Of a DNA stretch of 64,000 nucleotides, positions 30,354 to 38,926 are shown piece after piece (the first letter of the stretch is position 1; the number at the start of each line of letters is the position of its first letter). The position numbers and the translations under genes were made by a program. The DNA comes from Phycisphaeraceae bacterium. Its GTDB lineage: Bacteria > Planctomycetota > Phycisphaerae > Phycisphaerales > SM1A02. The notes beneath the pieces are model-generated. The model did not search any database and had not been told where the DNA came from. It was given only the letters and a program-made list of their open reading frames with translations. The stretch spans positions 372,001 to 436,000 of the forward strand of contig JAHBWZ010000001.1 in the NCBI GenBank assembly GCA_019636755.1. Reading direction: 5' to 3'.

Positions 30354-32139
30354 GGACCCGCTCCCTGACCACGTCGCCGGTCGCGTCCGCGGCATCCGCG
30401 CGCGGCAGATCGTCACCCGTCCCCTCCGCGTGTCCGGATGCGCCGCCGCCCGTGTCCGCATCCTGCGGCCGTGCGACGGTCGCCGCGGCCGACGCCGCCG
30501 CGGAGGCGGCCAGCGCCTGCTCGATCGGTCGCGCCAGCGCGTCCGTCAGCAGCCCGGGCCGGACGCCGAGCACGATGCACAGCAGCGCGATCGGAATCAG
30601 CACGCCGATCTCACGGCGCGTCAGGTCCGGTGGCAGCGCGGCGCCGTCCCCGTGCGCGTCGGCGGCATGGCCGGCATGGCCCGCATGACCGTGACCGCCG
30701 CCGTGACCGCCGCCGTGACCGCCGCCGTGACCATGGCCCCCGGGCAGATGCGTCGGTCCGAAGACCACCTTGCCCGTCATGATGAGGAGGTACATGGCCG
30801 CGAGGATCATCCCGGTCCCGGCGAATGCGGCGTACCACGGTCCGAGCCGGCCCGGGTACCCGGTCTGCGCATCGACCGAGGCGGTGAAGGCGCCGAGCAG
30901 GCAGTAGAACTCGCTCACGAAGCCGTTCAGTCCCGGCAGACCGACGGACGAGAGCACGAAAAACACCATGAACAGCGACCACACCGGCATGACGCGCGCG
31001 AGGCCGCCGATCCGGTTCATGTCACGGGTGTGGTGACGTTCATACATCATGCCGATCAGGAGGAAGAGCGCGCCCGTACTCAGCCCGTGGTTGATCATGT
31101 ACAGCACGGACCCCTGGACGCCGATCGGGTTGAGGGCGAAGAGCCCGAGGACGCAGAAGCCAAGGTGACTGACCGAGGAATACGCGACGAGTTTCTTGAC
31201 GTCGTCCTGCACCCAGCAGATCAGGGCGCCGTACACGATTCCCACGATGGCGAGCACGGCGATGAACGGCGCGTACGCCACGACCGCATCGGGCACCATC
31301 GGCAGCACGAAGCGGTAGAGCCCGTAGGTCCCCAGTTTCAGCAGCACGCCGGCGAGGATGACCGATCCCGCCGTGGGTGCCTCGGTGTGCGCGAGGGGCA
31401 GCCAGGTGTGCACGGGGAAGAGCGGGACCTTGACCGCGAAGCCGGCCATCAGCGCCAGGAGGATCCAGGCCTGCTCACCGCTCGAGAGCCCGGACTGCGC
31501 GAACGCCGTAAGCGTCGGGATGTCGAAGGTCCAGGTGCCCAGGCGGTCCGCGTGGGCCCAGGCCACCCAGAGCAGCCCGGCGAGCGTCAGCATCGATCCG
31601 GTGAACGTGTAGATGAAGAACTTCAGGGCGGCCCGCGCCCGGTTCTCACCGCCGTAGATGGCGATGAGGAAGTACATCGGCACGAGCGTGAACTCGAAGC
31701 AGATGTAGAAGAACACCAGGTCCCTGGCGAGGAACACGCCGGTCATCGCCGCCTGGAGAACGAGCAGCCATCCGTAATACTCCCGCTGCCGCGCCGTGAT
31801 CGCGCTGAACGACGCGAAGATGCACAGCGGCATGAGCAGCAGCGTGAGCAGGATCAGCAGGAGGGAGACGGCATCCACGTGCATGTTCAGCGTGATGCCC
31901 AGGTCAGCAAGCCAGTCGACGCCGGCATGCAGTCCGAAACTCCCGTCGCGCCATCCCTCGAACTGCATCGCCGCCACCACGCCGACCGCGGCCGTCACGA
32001 GCGTGCAGACGGCGGCGATCCAGCGCGGCCCGGTCCGCGACCCGGCGCGGGCGCCGGCCACGTCGCGCCGACCGGCCGGGCCGAACGCGATCAGCGCGGC
32101 GCCCAGCAGCGGCAGCAGCAGGAGCAGCGACGCGATCAT
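30346..32139 (-). CDS. nuoM: NADH-quinone oxidoreductase subunit M
   Basis: 597 residues. Antiporter-like complex I subunit with FYICFEFTLVPMYFLI (conserved Glu), KFFIYTFTGSMLTL, KVPLFPVHTWLPLAHTEAPTAGSVILAGVLLKLGTYG and LVAYSSVSHLGFCVLG. After helix 13 there is a His/Gly-rich insert and then a hydrophobic segment and an Ala/Asp-rich C-terminal tail, both beyond usual NuoM. The ATG shares one base with the nuoL stop (TGATG). It pumps protons together with NuoL and NuoN in the inner membrane. Confidence 0.94.
   Translation of the reverse strand: MIASLLLLLPLLGAALIAFGPAGRRDVAGARAGSRTGPRWIAAVCTLVTAAVGVVAAMQFEGWRDGSFGLHAGVDWLADLGITLNMHVDAVSLLLILLTLLLMPLCIFASFSAITARQREYYGWLLVLQAAMTGVFLARDLVFFYICFEFTLVPMYFLIAIYGGENRARAALKFFIYTFTGSMLTLAGLLWVAWAHADRLGTWTFDIPTLTAFAQSGLSSGEQAWILLALMAGFAVKVPLFPVHTWLPLAHTEAPTAGSVILAGVLLKLGTYGLYRFVLPMVPDAVVAYAPFIAVLAIVGIVYGALICWVQDDVKKLVAYSSVSHLGFCVLGLFALNPIGVQGSVLYMINHGLSTGALFLLIGMMYERHHTRDMNRIGGLARVMPVWSLFMVFFVLSSVGLPGLNGFVSEFYCLLGAFTASVDAQTGYPGRLGPWYAAFAGTGMILAAMYLLIMTGKVVFGPTHLPGGHGHGGGHGGGHGGGHGHAGHAGHAADAHGDGAALPPDLTRREIGVLIPIALLCIVLGVRPGLLTDALARPIEQALAASAAASAAATVARPQDADTGGGASGHAEGTGDDLPRADAADATGDVVRERVRG
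30691..30726. repeat. Three tandem 12-nt units in nuoM encoding a His/Gly-rich loop
   Basis: Three perfect copies of gtgaccgccgcc (plus strand) lie inside nuoM and encode a (H-G-G-G)-like repeat. The same 24 nt double unit occurs in nuoL at 32793-32816. More degenerate His codons continue on both sides. Confidence 0.85.
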
Positions 32140-34418
32140 CAGCCACCACCTCCCAGAATCGTGCCCAGCTTCGCGATGAGTTCAGGCATGAAGAGGACGA
32201 GCAGCGCCACGAGCGCGACGCCGCCGGCCATGAAGAGCGCGTACGACTGCAGCAGTCCGCCGTAGAGCGGCTGGAAGGCGCGGGCGAGCAGGCGGGGCAG
32301 GCGGGCGGTGCAGTCCACGAGCAGCAGGTCGATCACGATGCGATCGATGCTCGCCAGCACGTGGCCCAGGACCCACAGCGGCTGCCGGATGAGCGCGTCG
32401 TAGATCTCGTCGACGTACCACTTGCGCTCCATCGCCACCGGCAGCCATCGCAGCGCCGGGTTGCCCAGCAGCCGGCCGCGCAGGCGGTCCGCGGCCGCGC
32501 GATCGGCCAGGTGCAGTCGCCACGCGACGGCGATGCCGACCAGGCCCACCGCGGCGGAGACGACGTACATGGCCGTGTGCGGGTCAAGGCCGAGGAACGT
32601 GCCGTGCGCGCCGCCGGAGGCGGGCAGGCCCGCCGCCGCGCTGGAACCGGCGACCATGCCCGCGACCCAGCCGCCGGCCACGCCTTCCACGCCGCTGGGC
32701 AGGAAGTACGGGATCGCGGCCAGGAGCGCGCACGCCGTGATCACCAGCAGGACCAGGTTGATCGCGATGCCGGGCGCGTGCGGATGACTCCCGTGACCGC
32801 CGCCGTGACCGCCGCCGTGGCCTGCATCACCGGCATGGCCCCCGGCATGGCCCCCGGCATGGCCCCCGGGATGGCCCCCGGGATGGCCCCCGGCATGCCC
32901 GGCGCCCGCGCCGTGCGCAGCGTCGTCGCCGTGGTGTTCATCGCCCATCTCGTAGTGCGCCGGTCCGGCGCACACGCGGAACCAGACGCGGAACGTGTAG
33001 TACGCGGTGAGTCCGGCCACCACGAGCGCGAGCCAGCCGAGCATCGCGGCGCCGGTGCCTCCGTGGCTGAAGGCCTCGGCGATGATCGCGTCCTTGGAGA
33101 AGAACCCGCTGGTCAGGGGGAAGCCCGCCAGGCAGAGACAGCCGACGAGCATCGTGTACGAGGTGATCCGCCACCCCGGCATGTGCCGCAGGCCGGAGAG
33201 CCGCCGCAGGTCGAGCTGCCCGGCGAAGCCGTGCATGACGGCGCCGCAGGTCAGGAAGAGAACCGCCTTGAAGAAGGCATGCGTGAAGACGTGATACGCG
33301 GCCCCGAACGTGGTTCCCACGCCGATGCCCAGGAACATGTACCCGAGCTGGCTGACCGTCGAGTACGCCATGATCCGCTTGATGTCGTACTGAGCCATGC
33401 CGATCGTCGCGGCCAGCAGCGCCGTCAGGCCGCCGATCCACGCCACGGCCGGAAGCGCCGCAGGATGCAGGGTCAGCAGCGGGAAGAGCCGCGCCAGCAG
33501 GTACACGCCGGCGGTCACCATGGTCGCCGCGTGAATGAGCGCAGACACCGGCGTCGGACCTTCCATCGCATCCGGGAGCCAGACGTACAGCGGCAGTTGC
33601 GCGCTCTTCCCGAACGCGCCGAGCATGAGCAGGAAGGGAATCGCCTGCACCGACCAGCCGCCGTGCAGCAGCGCCTCCCCGGCGGCACCGTTCCGCAGCG
33701 CCGTGAAGAGCCCCTGGTACTCCACCGTGCCGAACGTACTCCAGACCAGGTACAGGCCCAGCGCCAGCCCGAGATCACCGATCCGGTTGACGATGAAGGC
33801 CTTCTTGGCGGCGGCGACGGCGCTCGGCCGGGTGTAGAAGTACCCGATGAGCCAGTACGACGCGAAGCCGACGCCCTCCCACCCCAGGTAGAGCAGGACG
33901 AGGTTGTCGCCCATCACCAGGCAGCTCATCGCGAACAGGAAGACGCTGACGCCCGCGAAGAACCGGGCGTACCCGCGTCCGCGATCACCGGCCATGTACT
34001 CGCTGGCATACAGCGCGATCAGCGTGCCGAGCCCCGTGACGAAGAGCATCCACAGCAGGGTGAGACGATCCACGTAGAGCGAGAAATTCGCGGTGAATCC
34101 GCCTGCCTCACCCGCTTCCGACCGCCAGTCCAGGACCAGCCAGTCGAAGAGGTGAATGATGATCGGCGCATCGACGCGCGTGAAGAGCACCGCGGTCGTG
34201 ACGAACGCCAGGCCGAGGGACACCACCGTGATCCACGCCGGCAGTTTCGACCTGGTCCCGGAGAGCCAGCAGAGACCGCAGCCCAGCAGCGAGAGCAGCG
34301 GCAGCCAGAGGATGAGCCCCGCCCACCCGAAACCGGCGGCGGGCGCGGCGATGGGCCAGTCCGGAAGGCCGGTGGCGCCCTCCGCCGATACGGCGAGCAT
34401 CGGGAACAGGGTCGTCAT
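32139..34418 (-). CDS. nuoL: NADH-quinone oxidoreductase subunit L
   Basis: 759 residues. Typical NuoL signatures are LGWEGVGFASYWLIGYFY, KAFIVNRIGDLGL, AQLPLYVWLPDAMEGPTPVSALIHAATMVTAGVYL and IMAYSTVSQLGYMFLG. The C-terminal lateral helix and last membrane helix follow a His/Gly/Ala-rich insert (about residues 490-555) that ordinary NuoL lacks. The ATG overlaps the nuoK stop (ATGA). The longer open frame upstream of 34418 is inside nuoK. Confidence 0.95.
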   Translation of the reverse strand: MTTLFPMLAVSAEGATGLPDWPIAAPAAGFGWAGLILWLPLLSLLGCGLCWLSGTRSKLPAWITVVSLGLAFVTTAVLFTRVDAPIIIHLFDWLVLDWRSEAGEAGGFTANFSLYVDRLTLLWMLFVTGLGTLIALYASEYMAGDRGRGYARFFAGVSVFLFAMSCLVMGDNLVLLYLGWEGVGFASYWLIGYFYTRPSAVAAAKKAFIVNRIGDLGLALGLYLVWSTFGTVEYQGLFTALRNGAAGEALLHGGWSVQAIPFLLMLGAFGKSAQLPLYVWLPDAMEGPTPVSALIHAATMVTAGVYLLARLFPLLTLHPAALPAVAWIGGLTALLAATIGMAQYDIKRIMAYSTVSQLGYMFLGIGVGTTFGAAYHVFTHAFFKAVLFLTCGAVMHGFAGQLDLRRLSGLRHMPGWRITSYTMLVGCLCLAGFPLTSGFFSKDAIIAEAFSHGGTGAAMLGWLALVVAGLTAYYTFRVWFRVCAGPAHYEMGDEHHGDDAAHGAGAGHAGGHPGGHPGGHAGGHAGGHAGDAGHGGGHGGGHGSHPHAPGIAINLVLLVITACALLAAIPYFLPSGVEGVAGGWVAGMVAGSSAAAGLPASGGAHGTFLGLDPHTAMYVVSAAVGLVGIAVAWRLHLADRAAADRLRGRLLGNPALRWLPVAMERKWYVDEIYDALIRQPLWVLGHVLASIDRIVIDLLLVDCTARLPRLLARAFQPLYGGLLQSYALFMAGGVALVALLVLFMPELIAKLGTILGGGG
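32793..32893. repeat. Tandem 12-nt repeats in nuoL encoding a His/Gly-rich loop
   Basis: Two gtgaccgccgcc units (32793-32816) and, 17 nt further on, five consecutive copies of [c/g]atggcccccgg (32834-32893) encode (HGGG)n and (PGGH/AGGH)n stretches. The first type is identical to the nuoM repeat. Slippage and gene conversion between the two subunit genes are possible. Confidence 0.85.
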
Positions 34419-34762
34419 GCCTCCCGCAGCTCCGACCATGCGTCCGCGCTCAGCGTCGGCTGCTTGCGGTACAGCAGGACGATCAGCCCGAGCGCCAGCG
34501 CCGCCTCCGCGGCCGCGATCGTCAGGATGAAGATGACGAAGACCTGGCCGGAGACGTCCGCATGGAACCGGCCGAAGGCGATCATGGCAAGCGCCGCGCC
34601 CTGGAACATCAGTTCCGTGCAGAGGAACATCACGATCATGTTCCGGCGGACGAGGAATCCGACGACGCCGATCGAGAACAGCAGCGCACTCGTGACGAGC
34701 GGCACCGCCAGGTCGCCGTGCGCGAGCGGCGGGAAGCTCTGGGCAAGCATGGCGGCTGTCAC
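34415..34762 (-). CDS. nuoK: NADH-quinone oxidoreductase subunit K
   Basis: 115 residues with three membrane helices. The two conserved glutamates that carry protons in NuoK are visible in MFLCTELMFQGA and IAAAEAALALGLIVLLYR. It starts with GTG at 34762 overlapping the nuoJ stop (GTGA) and its stop overlaps nuoL (ATGA). It is slightly longer than the usual 100 residues because of about 15 extra N-terminal residues; an internal ATG four codons in is an alternative start. Confidence 0.93.
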   Translation of the reverse strand: MTAAMLAQSFPPLAHGDLAVPLVTSALLFSIGVVGFLVRRNMIVMFLCTELMFQGAALAMIAFGRFHADVSGQVFVIFILTIAAAEAALALGLIVLLYRKQPTLSADAWSELREA

Positions 34763-35862
34763 GTGAGCCCCTCCCCCTGCAGTCCCGGCTCTCCCGGACG
34801 ACCGCCCTCCCCCGCCTCATCGTGATGCCCGAGTCGCGCCATGCCGGCCGCCTCCCGCTTCTCGTCCTCCGTCAGTTCGATCTGGCGGCGGGCGAGGATC
34901 ACCGCGCCGAACATCGCCATGAGCAGGATGATGCCGGCGATCTCCAGGGAGGCCGGGAAGCGCGTGATGAGCGCCAGGCCGACGGACTGCACGTTGTCCG
35001 GGATGAAGGCATCGTCCAGCGGCACCGTCACGATCCGGCCGTCGCCGAACCGGAGCACCGCCGATGCCGCCAGCGTGGCGTGATCGACCTCCAGCACGGG
35101 CAGCACGTCGCCCGTGCGGACCGCCGCCAGGTCAGCCTCCGCCACGGTTCCCCCGCGTGCGGATGCCTCGGCGACAAGCGCCTCCGCCGTGGCGGTGCGC
35201 AGGTGTCCGGGCATGGACTCCAGCCGTTCCCATGCCTCGATGGCCGCCATCCGGTCCGTGGCGCGAGGCACCAGCGGCGGCACGCCCTCGGACACGAGCC
35301 GCGTGAGCAGCGCGATGAGCAGCAGTCCCACGACCACGCCCGCCGCCGGTTCCCGGGGGGCGCGATCGTACGCCGCCTGCCCGGCGGGATCCGCCGGATC
35401 GGGCGACTGCTGCGCCAGCATCAGCACGAACATGTAGGTGATCAGGATCGCGCCGGCGTACACGATGACGAGCGCGAAGGCCAGGAACTCCGCCTCCAGG
35501 ACCAGGAAGAGCGCCGCGGACGCAAGGACGACGATGACGAACCAGAGCGCGGCGTACACCGGCCGCGTCGACGCGACCATGCGCACCGCCGCCATCACGG
35601 CGATGACGGCGAAGACGAGCATGAATCCATGCGCCACCGGCCGGGCCGACTCGTCTCCCGCCGCCGCATCGCGCACGGACGCGGGAAGCTGGATGAGCAG
35701 GCCGCCGAGCGCCGCCACGCCAAGGACAGCGCCGAGGGTCCGCGTGGCGCGCATCGACATCCGGCCGGCCTCGCCTCTGCCCGGACCGGCCGGTCGGACA
35801 AGCAGGTAGAGGCCGGCGGCACCGAGCAGGCAGATGAGGTACAGAAGGACGGGATCCACCAC
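34759..35862 (-). CDS. nuoJ: NADH-quinone oxidoreductase subunit J, with large insert
   Basis: 367 residues, about twice the usual NuoJ. The conserved helix 3 region EAEFLAFALVIVYAGAILITYMFVLML and the last helix SLEIAGIILLMAMFGAVILARR are intact. Between helices 4 and 5, about 110 extra residues (about 195-305) form a hydrophilic domain, probably on the outer face of the membrane, and the C-terminus carries about 30 extra polar residues. It starts with GTG at 35862 (a second GTG follows directly), with GGAAG upstream. It is the first gene of nuoJKLMN; nuoA-I are not adjacent. Confidence 0.88.
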   Translation of the reverse strand: MVDPVLLYLICLLGAAGLYLLVRPAGPGRGEAGRMSMRATRTLGAVLGVAALGGLLIQLPASVRDAAAGDESARPVAHGFMLVFAVIAVMAAVRMVASTRPVYAALWFVIVVLASAALFLVLEAEFLAFALVIVYAGAILITYMFVLMLAQQSPDPADPAGQAAYDRAPREPAAGVVVGLLLIALLTRLVSEGVPPLVPRATDRMAAIEAWERLESMPGHLRTATAEALVAEASARGGTVAEADLAAVRTGDVLPVLEVDHATLAASAVLRFGDGRIVTVPLDDAFIPDNVQSVGLALITRFPASLEIAGIILLMAMFGAVILARRQIELTEDEKREAAGMARLGHHDEAGEGGRPGEPGLQGEGLT

Positions 35863-35995
35863 TCGCTTCCAGTTCCGCGCCGACGCGCACGTCGGCGGCT
35901 GCGCAGAGCGGGGAGAATACGCAGGGGGTGAATCGCCTGCAACCGATGCGCCGCCGTCGAGGCGGACGCACCCGGGGGCGGGGCGGATGCCCGGT

Positions 35996-36001
35996 TAGGA
36001 T
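35996..36001 (+). promoter_or_regulatory. Candidate -10 element (TAGGAT) of a leaderless promoter
   Basis: TAGGAT ends 6 nt before the pgsA ATG, so transcription would begin at the A of the start codon. The site lies in the short divergent region between nuoJ and pgsA. GGAG within the same stretch could instead be a ribosome site. Confidence 0.35.
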
Positions 36002-36007
36002 GGAGCG

Positions 36008-36661
36008 ATGCCCGCAGACCTCCGCGGCCATATCCCGAACGCGCTGACCGTTCTCCGCCTCCTTCTGGCCGCCGCGTTCTTCGCGCTGCTCGGTTCCTTT
36101 CAGTTCCCGGTGACCGGCGTGGCGGCGGGCAACGGCGCCGTTGCCTTCTTCATCGCAGCAGCGCTCACCGACTGGCTGGACGGCTCCCTGGCGCGGCGAT
36201 GGAACGCCGTCACCGTCTTCGGGCGGATCATGGATCCGTTCTGCGACAAGGTGCTGATCCTGGGCGCCTTCGTGTACCTCGCCGGTCCCGGCTTCATGCT
36301 CCCCGCCGACACCGCGGCGGCCGCCGGGCTCAGCATGTCGACCGGCGTCTATCCGTGGATGGTCGTCGTCATCCTCGCGCGCGAACTGCTCGTCACCTCG
36401 ATCCGCGGCGTCGCGGAGTCATCGGGCACCGGGTTCGGCGCCAGGACGCTGGGGAAGGCGAAGATGATCCTGCAGTCGTGCGCCGTGCCGGTGATGCTCC
36501 TGCTGGCCATCAACTTCCGGCCGGACCTGCATCCCCCGCTCCTGTGGGTTACTCATGGCCTCGCCCTGCTCACGACGGCGGTCACCGTGCTCTCGGTGTG
36601 GCCGTACCTCGGGATGATGCGGCCGTTTCTCCGGAGCGAGCCCGGGGGCGCGGCGTCGTGA
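36008..36661 (+). CDS. pgsA: CDP-diacylglycerol-glycerol-3-phosphate 3-phosphatidyltransferase
   Basis: 217 residues and several membrane helices. It has the complete CDP-alcohol phosphotransferase motif D-x2-D-G-x2-A-R-x8-G-x3-D-x3-D: Asp55, Asp58, Gly59, Ala62, Arg63, Gly72, Asp76, Asp80. It makes phosphatidylglycerophosphate at the inner membrane. The next gene, pgpA, overlaps by 4 nt (GTGA) and removes the phosphate, giving phosphatidylglycerol. The substrate is inferred partly from this pairing. Confidence 0.93.
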   Translation: MPADLRGHIPNALTVLRLLLAAAFFALLGSFQFPVTGVAAGNGAVAFFIAAALTDWLDGSLARRWNAVTVFGRIMDPFCDKVLILGAFVYLAGPGFMLPADTAAAAGLSMSTGVYPWMVVVILARELLVTSIRGVAESSGTGFGARTLGKAKMILQSCAVPVMLLLAINFRPDLHPPLLWVTHGLALLTTAVTVLSVWPYLGMMRPFLRSEPGGAAS

Positions 36662-37173
36662 ACGGCGTGCCGGGATGGATGCTGACCGCGGGCGGGCTCG
36701 GGTATCTCCGCCCGGCCTCGGGAACGTTCGGCTCGCTGCCGCCGCCGCTGATCGCCCTGCTCGTGCTCGTGCTCGCGGGCGGCGACGCGCGCGGCGGCGC
36801 GGCGGTCACGGTCACGATGATCGTCCTCGGCGCGCTCTTCGCGTTCGCCTGCCTGCACTGGGGCTGGTGGGCGGAGGCGTGGTGGGGCCGCAAGGATCCG
36901 GGCCGGCTGGTGGCGGACGAGGTCGCGGGCCAGTCGCTGACCCTGCTGTTTCTTCCCTGGCACCCGGTGCACAGCGCGGGCGACCTCGGACGCAACGCGC
37001 TCATCGCGCTCGTCGCATTCCTCGCATTCCGGATCTGCGACATCATCAAGCCGCCGCCCGCGCGCCGACTCGAATCGCTGCGGGGCGGCGCCGGGATCCT
37101 GCTCGATGATCTCGTCGCCGGCCTGTATGCCGCGCTCCTGACGCAGTCCATCGTCCGCACGATGCTCGCCTGA
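36658..37173 (+). CDS. pgpA: Phosphatidylglycerophosphatase A
   Basis: 171 residues. It shows the PgpA pattern: GLGYLRPASGTFGSL at the N-terminus, DPGRLVADEVAGQSL (catalytic acidic cluster), FRICDIIKPPPARRLESL and GILLDDLVAGLYAAL. It dephosphorylates phosphatidylglycerophosphate in the inner membrane. The start GTG at 36658 overlaps the pgsA stop; the frame is open upstream, but that part is the shadow of pgsA. Confidence 0.93.
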   Translation: MNGVPGWMLTAGGLGYLRPASGTFGSLPPPLIALLVLVLAGGDARGGAAVTVTMIVLGALFAFACLHWGWWAEAWWGRKDPGRLVADEVAGQSLTLLFLPWHPVHSAGDLGRNALIALVAFLAFRICDIIKPPPARRLESLRGGAGILLDDLVAGLYAALLTQSIVRTMLA

Positions 37174-37185
37174 GCCGGCACGGCA

Positions 37186-38082
37186 TCAGTGCGGGGTGAA
37201 CGACCACGTACCGGCGACGTCGATGCGCACGACGCCGGCACGCGTGTTGAAGATCGCCTCGGTCGCGCCGAGCGAGCGCATCCAGCGGAAGAGCGCGGCA
37301 GGCGTCCCGATCACGCGCTTGTACACGAGCGTCGCGCGCGGACCGGCGACCACGTGCGTCTCGTCCAGCAGCGCGTGGTCGAACGGATCGGGCAGCGCCG
37401 TCGCGCCCGAGGCGATGATCCGGACCTCCACCCGGTCGGGCGCCTCGATGGCCGCCCCGGCGGCGGCCGGGTCTGCGCCGGCCGGCCGGGCGGGAAGATG
37501 GAGTTCCGCATACAGCGACGGCCGCACCGCGCCGTCCGCCGGCGCGCCGACGGGAACGTCGTACTCGGCCAGCACCTGCTCCGGCGGCTCGGTGAAGGCG
37601 ACGCCGACCGGCGCCGCGGGGAACTCGATGTACGCATGCCGGACACCGGAGAGCCGGACATATCTGACGACCGTCACCCCCGGGGCGGTCGGCGGTCCCT
37701 CGACGCCCCGGAGTTCCTCCGCCGGGCGCAGGGGCGACGTCACGGTGGGCGGCCACGTCTCCGGACGCACCACGAGTCCTCCGCTGCGGTCCCGTCCGAC
37801 CAGCAGCGCCCGTCCATCCTCGGCGATGACGCGCTGCACCCCGGGCGCGTGCGCGCCATCGGCCCAGGCCACCGGGAGCCGCCCGTCCGCCGGCCCCCCG
37901 AGGACCACGCGCCCGTATCCCGTGCAGCCGGACATCGTCGCCGCGCCTGTTGCCACGGCCACCATCATCCACATCCCCCGCACGGCCCGCGCCGCGATCC
38001 CCCCGCGCCGCGCCCCCCGCGCCCGACCGCGTTGCGCCACGCGCCATGCCGTCCGCCCACCCGCCCCATGCCCCTGCGTCAT
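37186..38082 (-). CDS. Predicted lipoprotein, unknown function
   Basis: 298 residues. A long Arg/Gly-rich N-region leads into a hydrophobic stretch (MWMMVAVATGAATM) and a lipobox-like TMSGC with Cys53. The mature part contains strand-rich segments such as VTVVRYVRLSGVRHAYIEF and ATLVYKRVIGTPAALFRWMRSLGATEAIFNTR, which I cannot assign. The ATG at 38082 has GGGGGAGA upstream; a later ATG nearer the hydrophobic core would give a more normal signal. It ends 12 nt from pgpA on the opposite strand. Confidence 0.65.
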   Translation of the reverse strand: MTQGHGAGGRTAWRVAQRGRARGARRGGIAARAVRGMWMMVAVATGAATMSGCTGYGRVVLGGPADGRLPVAWADGAHAPGVQRVIAEDGRALLVGRDRSGGLVVRPETWPPTVTSPLRPAEELRGVEGPPTAPGVTVVRYVRLSGVRHAYIEFPAAPVGVAFTEPPEQVLAEYDVPVGAPADGAVRPSLYAELHLPARPAGADPAAAGAAIEAPDRVEVRIIASGATALPDPFDHALLDETHVVAGPRATLVYKRVIGTPAALFRWMRSLGATEAIFNTRAGVVRIDVAGTWSFTPH

Positions 38083-38926
38083 CGTGTCTCCCCCGGTGCC
38101 TCCGCCGACGCCCTCGTCGCCCCGGACCCCGTGCCCGGGCCCCAGCCCTCCGCTGGTTTCGGCGCCCCGGGGCCACAGTGCCCCGGGGACCACGCCACAC
38201 ACGTCACGGGCGCGGCTCGCGGCCCGGCGCGGCCATCCACCGCCGCCCGTCAGACGGCGCCGATGTCCCGCGCCGGCCGGCACGGCGCCCGCGGCGCGAC
38301 CGACGGGGCGCACGGTACCGCGGCGCGCGGCGCATCCTGAAGAACATCACGCAAATGCATCGCAGCGCCGTCGCCGTCGTGCGTCGCGGTTGTCCGGAAA
38401 CGATCCGCGTGCGCGCGGCATCCCTTGACACGCTTCGCATGTCAGGCGTACCATCCGCGTTCTTCCACCGAGGCGTCGCACGGACACGGTCGCGTTTCAG
38501 ACCGACTGCGGGTGTTCGCCTCTCCCTGTGTCATTCGGCCGTGTCATGCGGCCGCGCCATGCGGCGGTTCCGCTGCCTCCTCTCCGGGTCACTGTGGGTC
38601 GCGTGGGGGTCGGGTGGGCTGTGTCACGTTCCGTCCGGATGCGCTGCGCATGAAGGCGCGGCGCCGGAGACGCGCATGATGCAGTGGGGATGCAGTCGGG
38701 ATGCAGTCGGGATTGCAGGCAGGCGTTCAGCACTCCGGGGCGTACCGGTGACTTCCGGGGGATTCAGGCCAGGTTCCGGGAAATCATCCGGGGGAGTTCG
38801 CTCCCGGGGGCGTCGGGCGAACTTCGGCGATGATCGCCGGGGAACGCCCGGATTCATGCTCTGATGCATACTCCTCCGTCATCCCCGCACACACGAACGA
38901 TCACTCTCACTCGAGTACACGCACCC
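38083..38926. other. 844-nt intergenic region, one promoter-like site, no confident gene
   Basis: Open frames here are Arg/Pro/Ser-rich and without family features. The stretch holds a sigma70-like promoter (38425-38454) and a short duplication gatgcagtcgg (38694-38715). From 38750 to 38850 G-runs recur (ggggg flanked by attcagg / atcatcc). It could hold a non-coding RNA or a long 5' leader of the gene at 38927. Confidence 0.5.
38425..38454 (+). promoter_or_regulatory. Sigma70-like promoter
   Basis: TTGACA (38425-38430), 18 nt spacer, TACCAT (38449-38454). This is the clearest -35/-10 pair in the window. It points toward the gene at 38927, about 465 nt downstream of the expected start site. 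No start codon lies at the predicted transcript start. Confidence 0.5.

Noticed and set aside
32361-34766. 801-codon plus-strand frame opposite nuoL
   Set aside because: Antisense shadow; contains Arg/Gln/His-rich nonsense while nuoL shows all conserved motifs.
38425-38869. Short frames of 60-85 codons in the 38 kb intergenic region
   Set aside because: Arg/Pro/Ser-rich, present on both strands, without features of a real protein.
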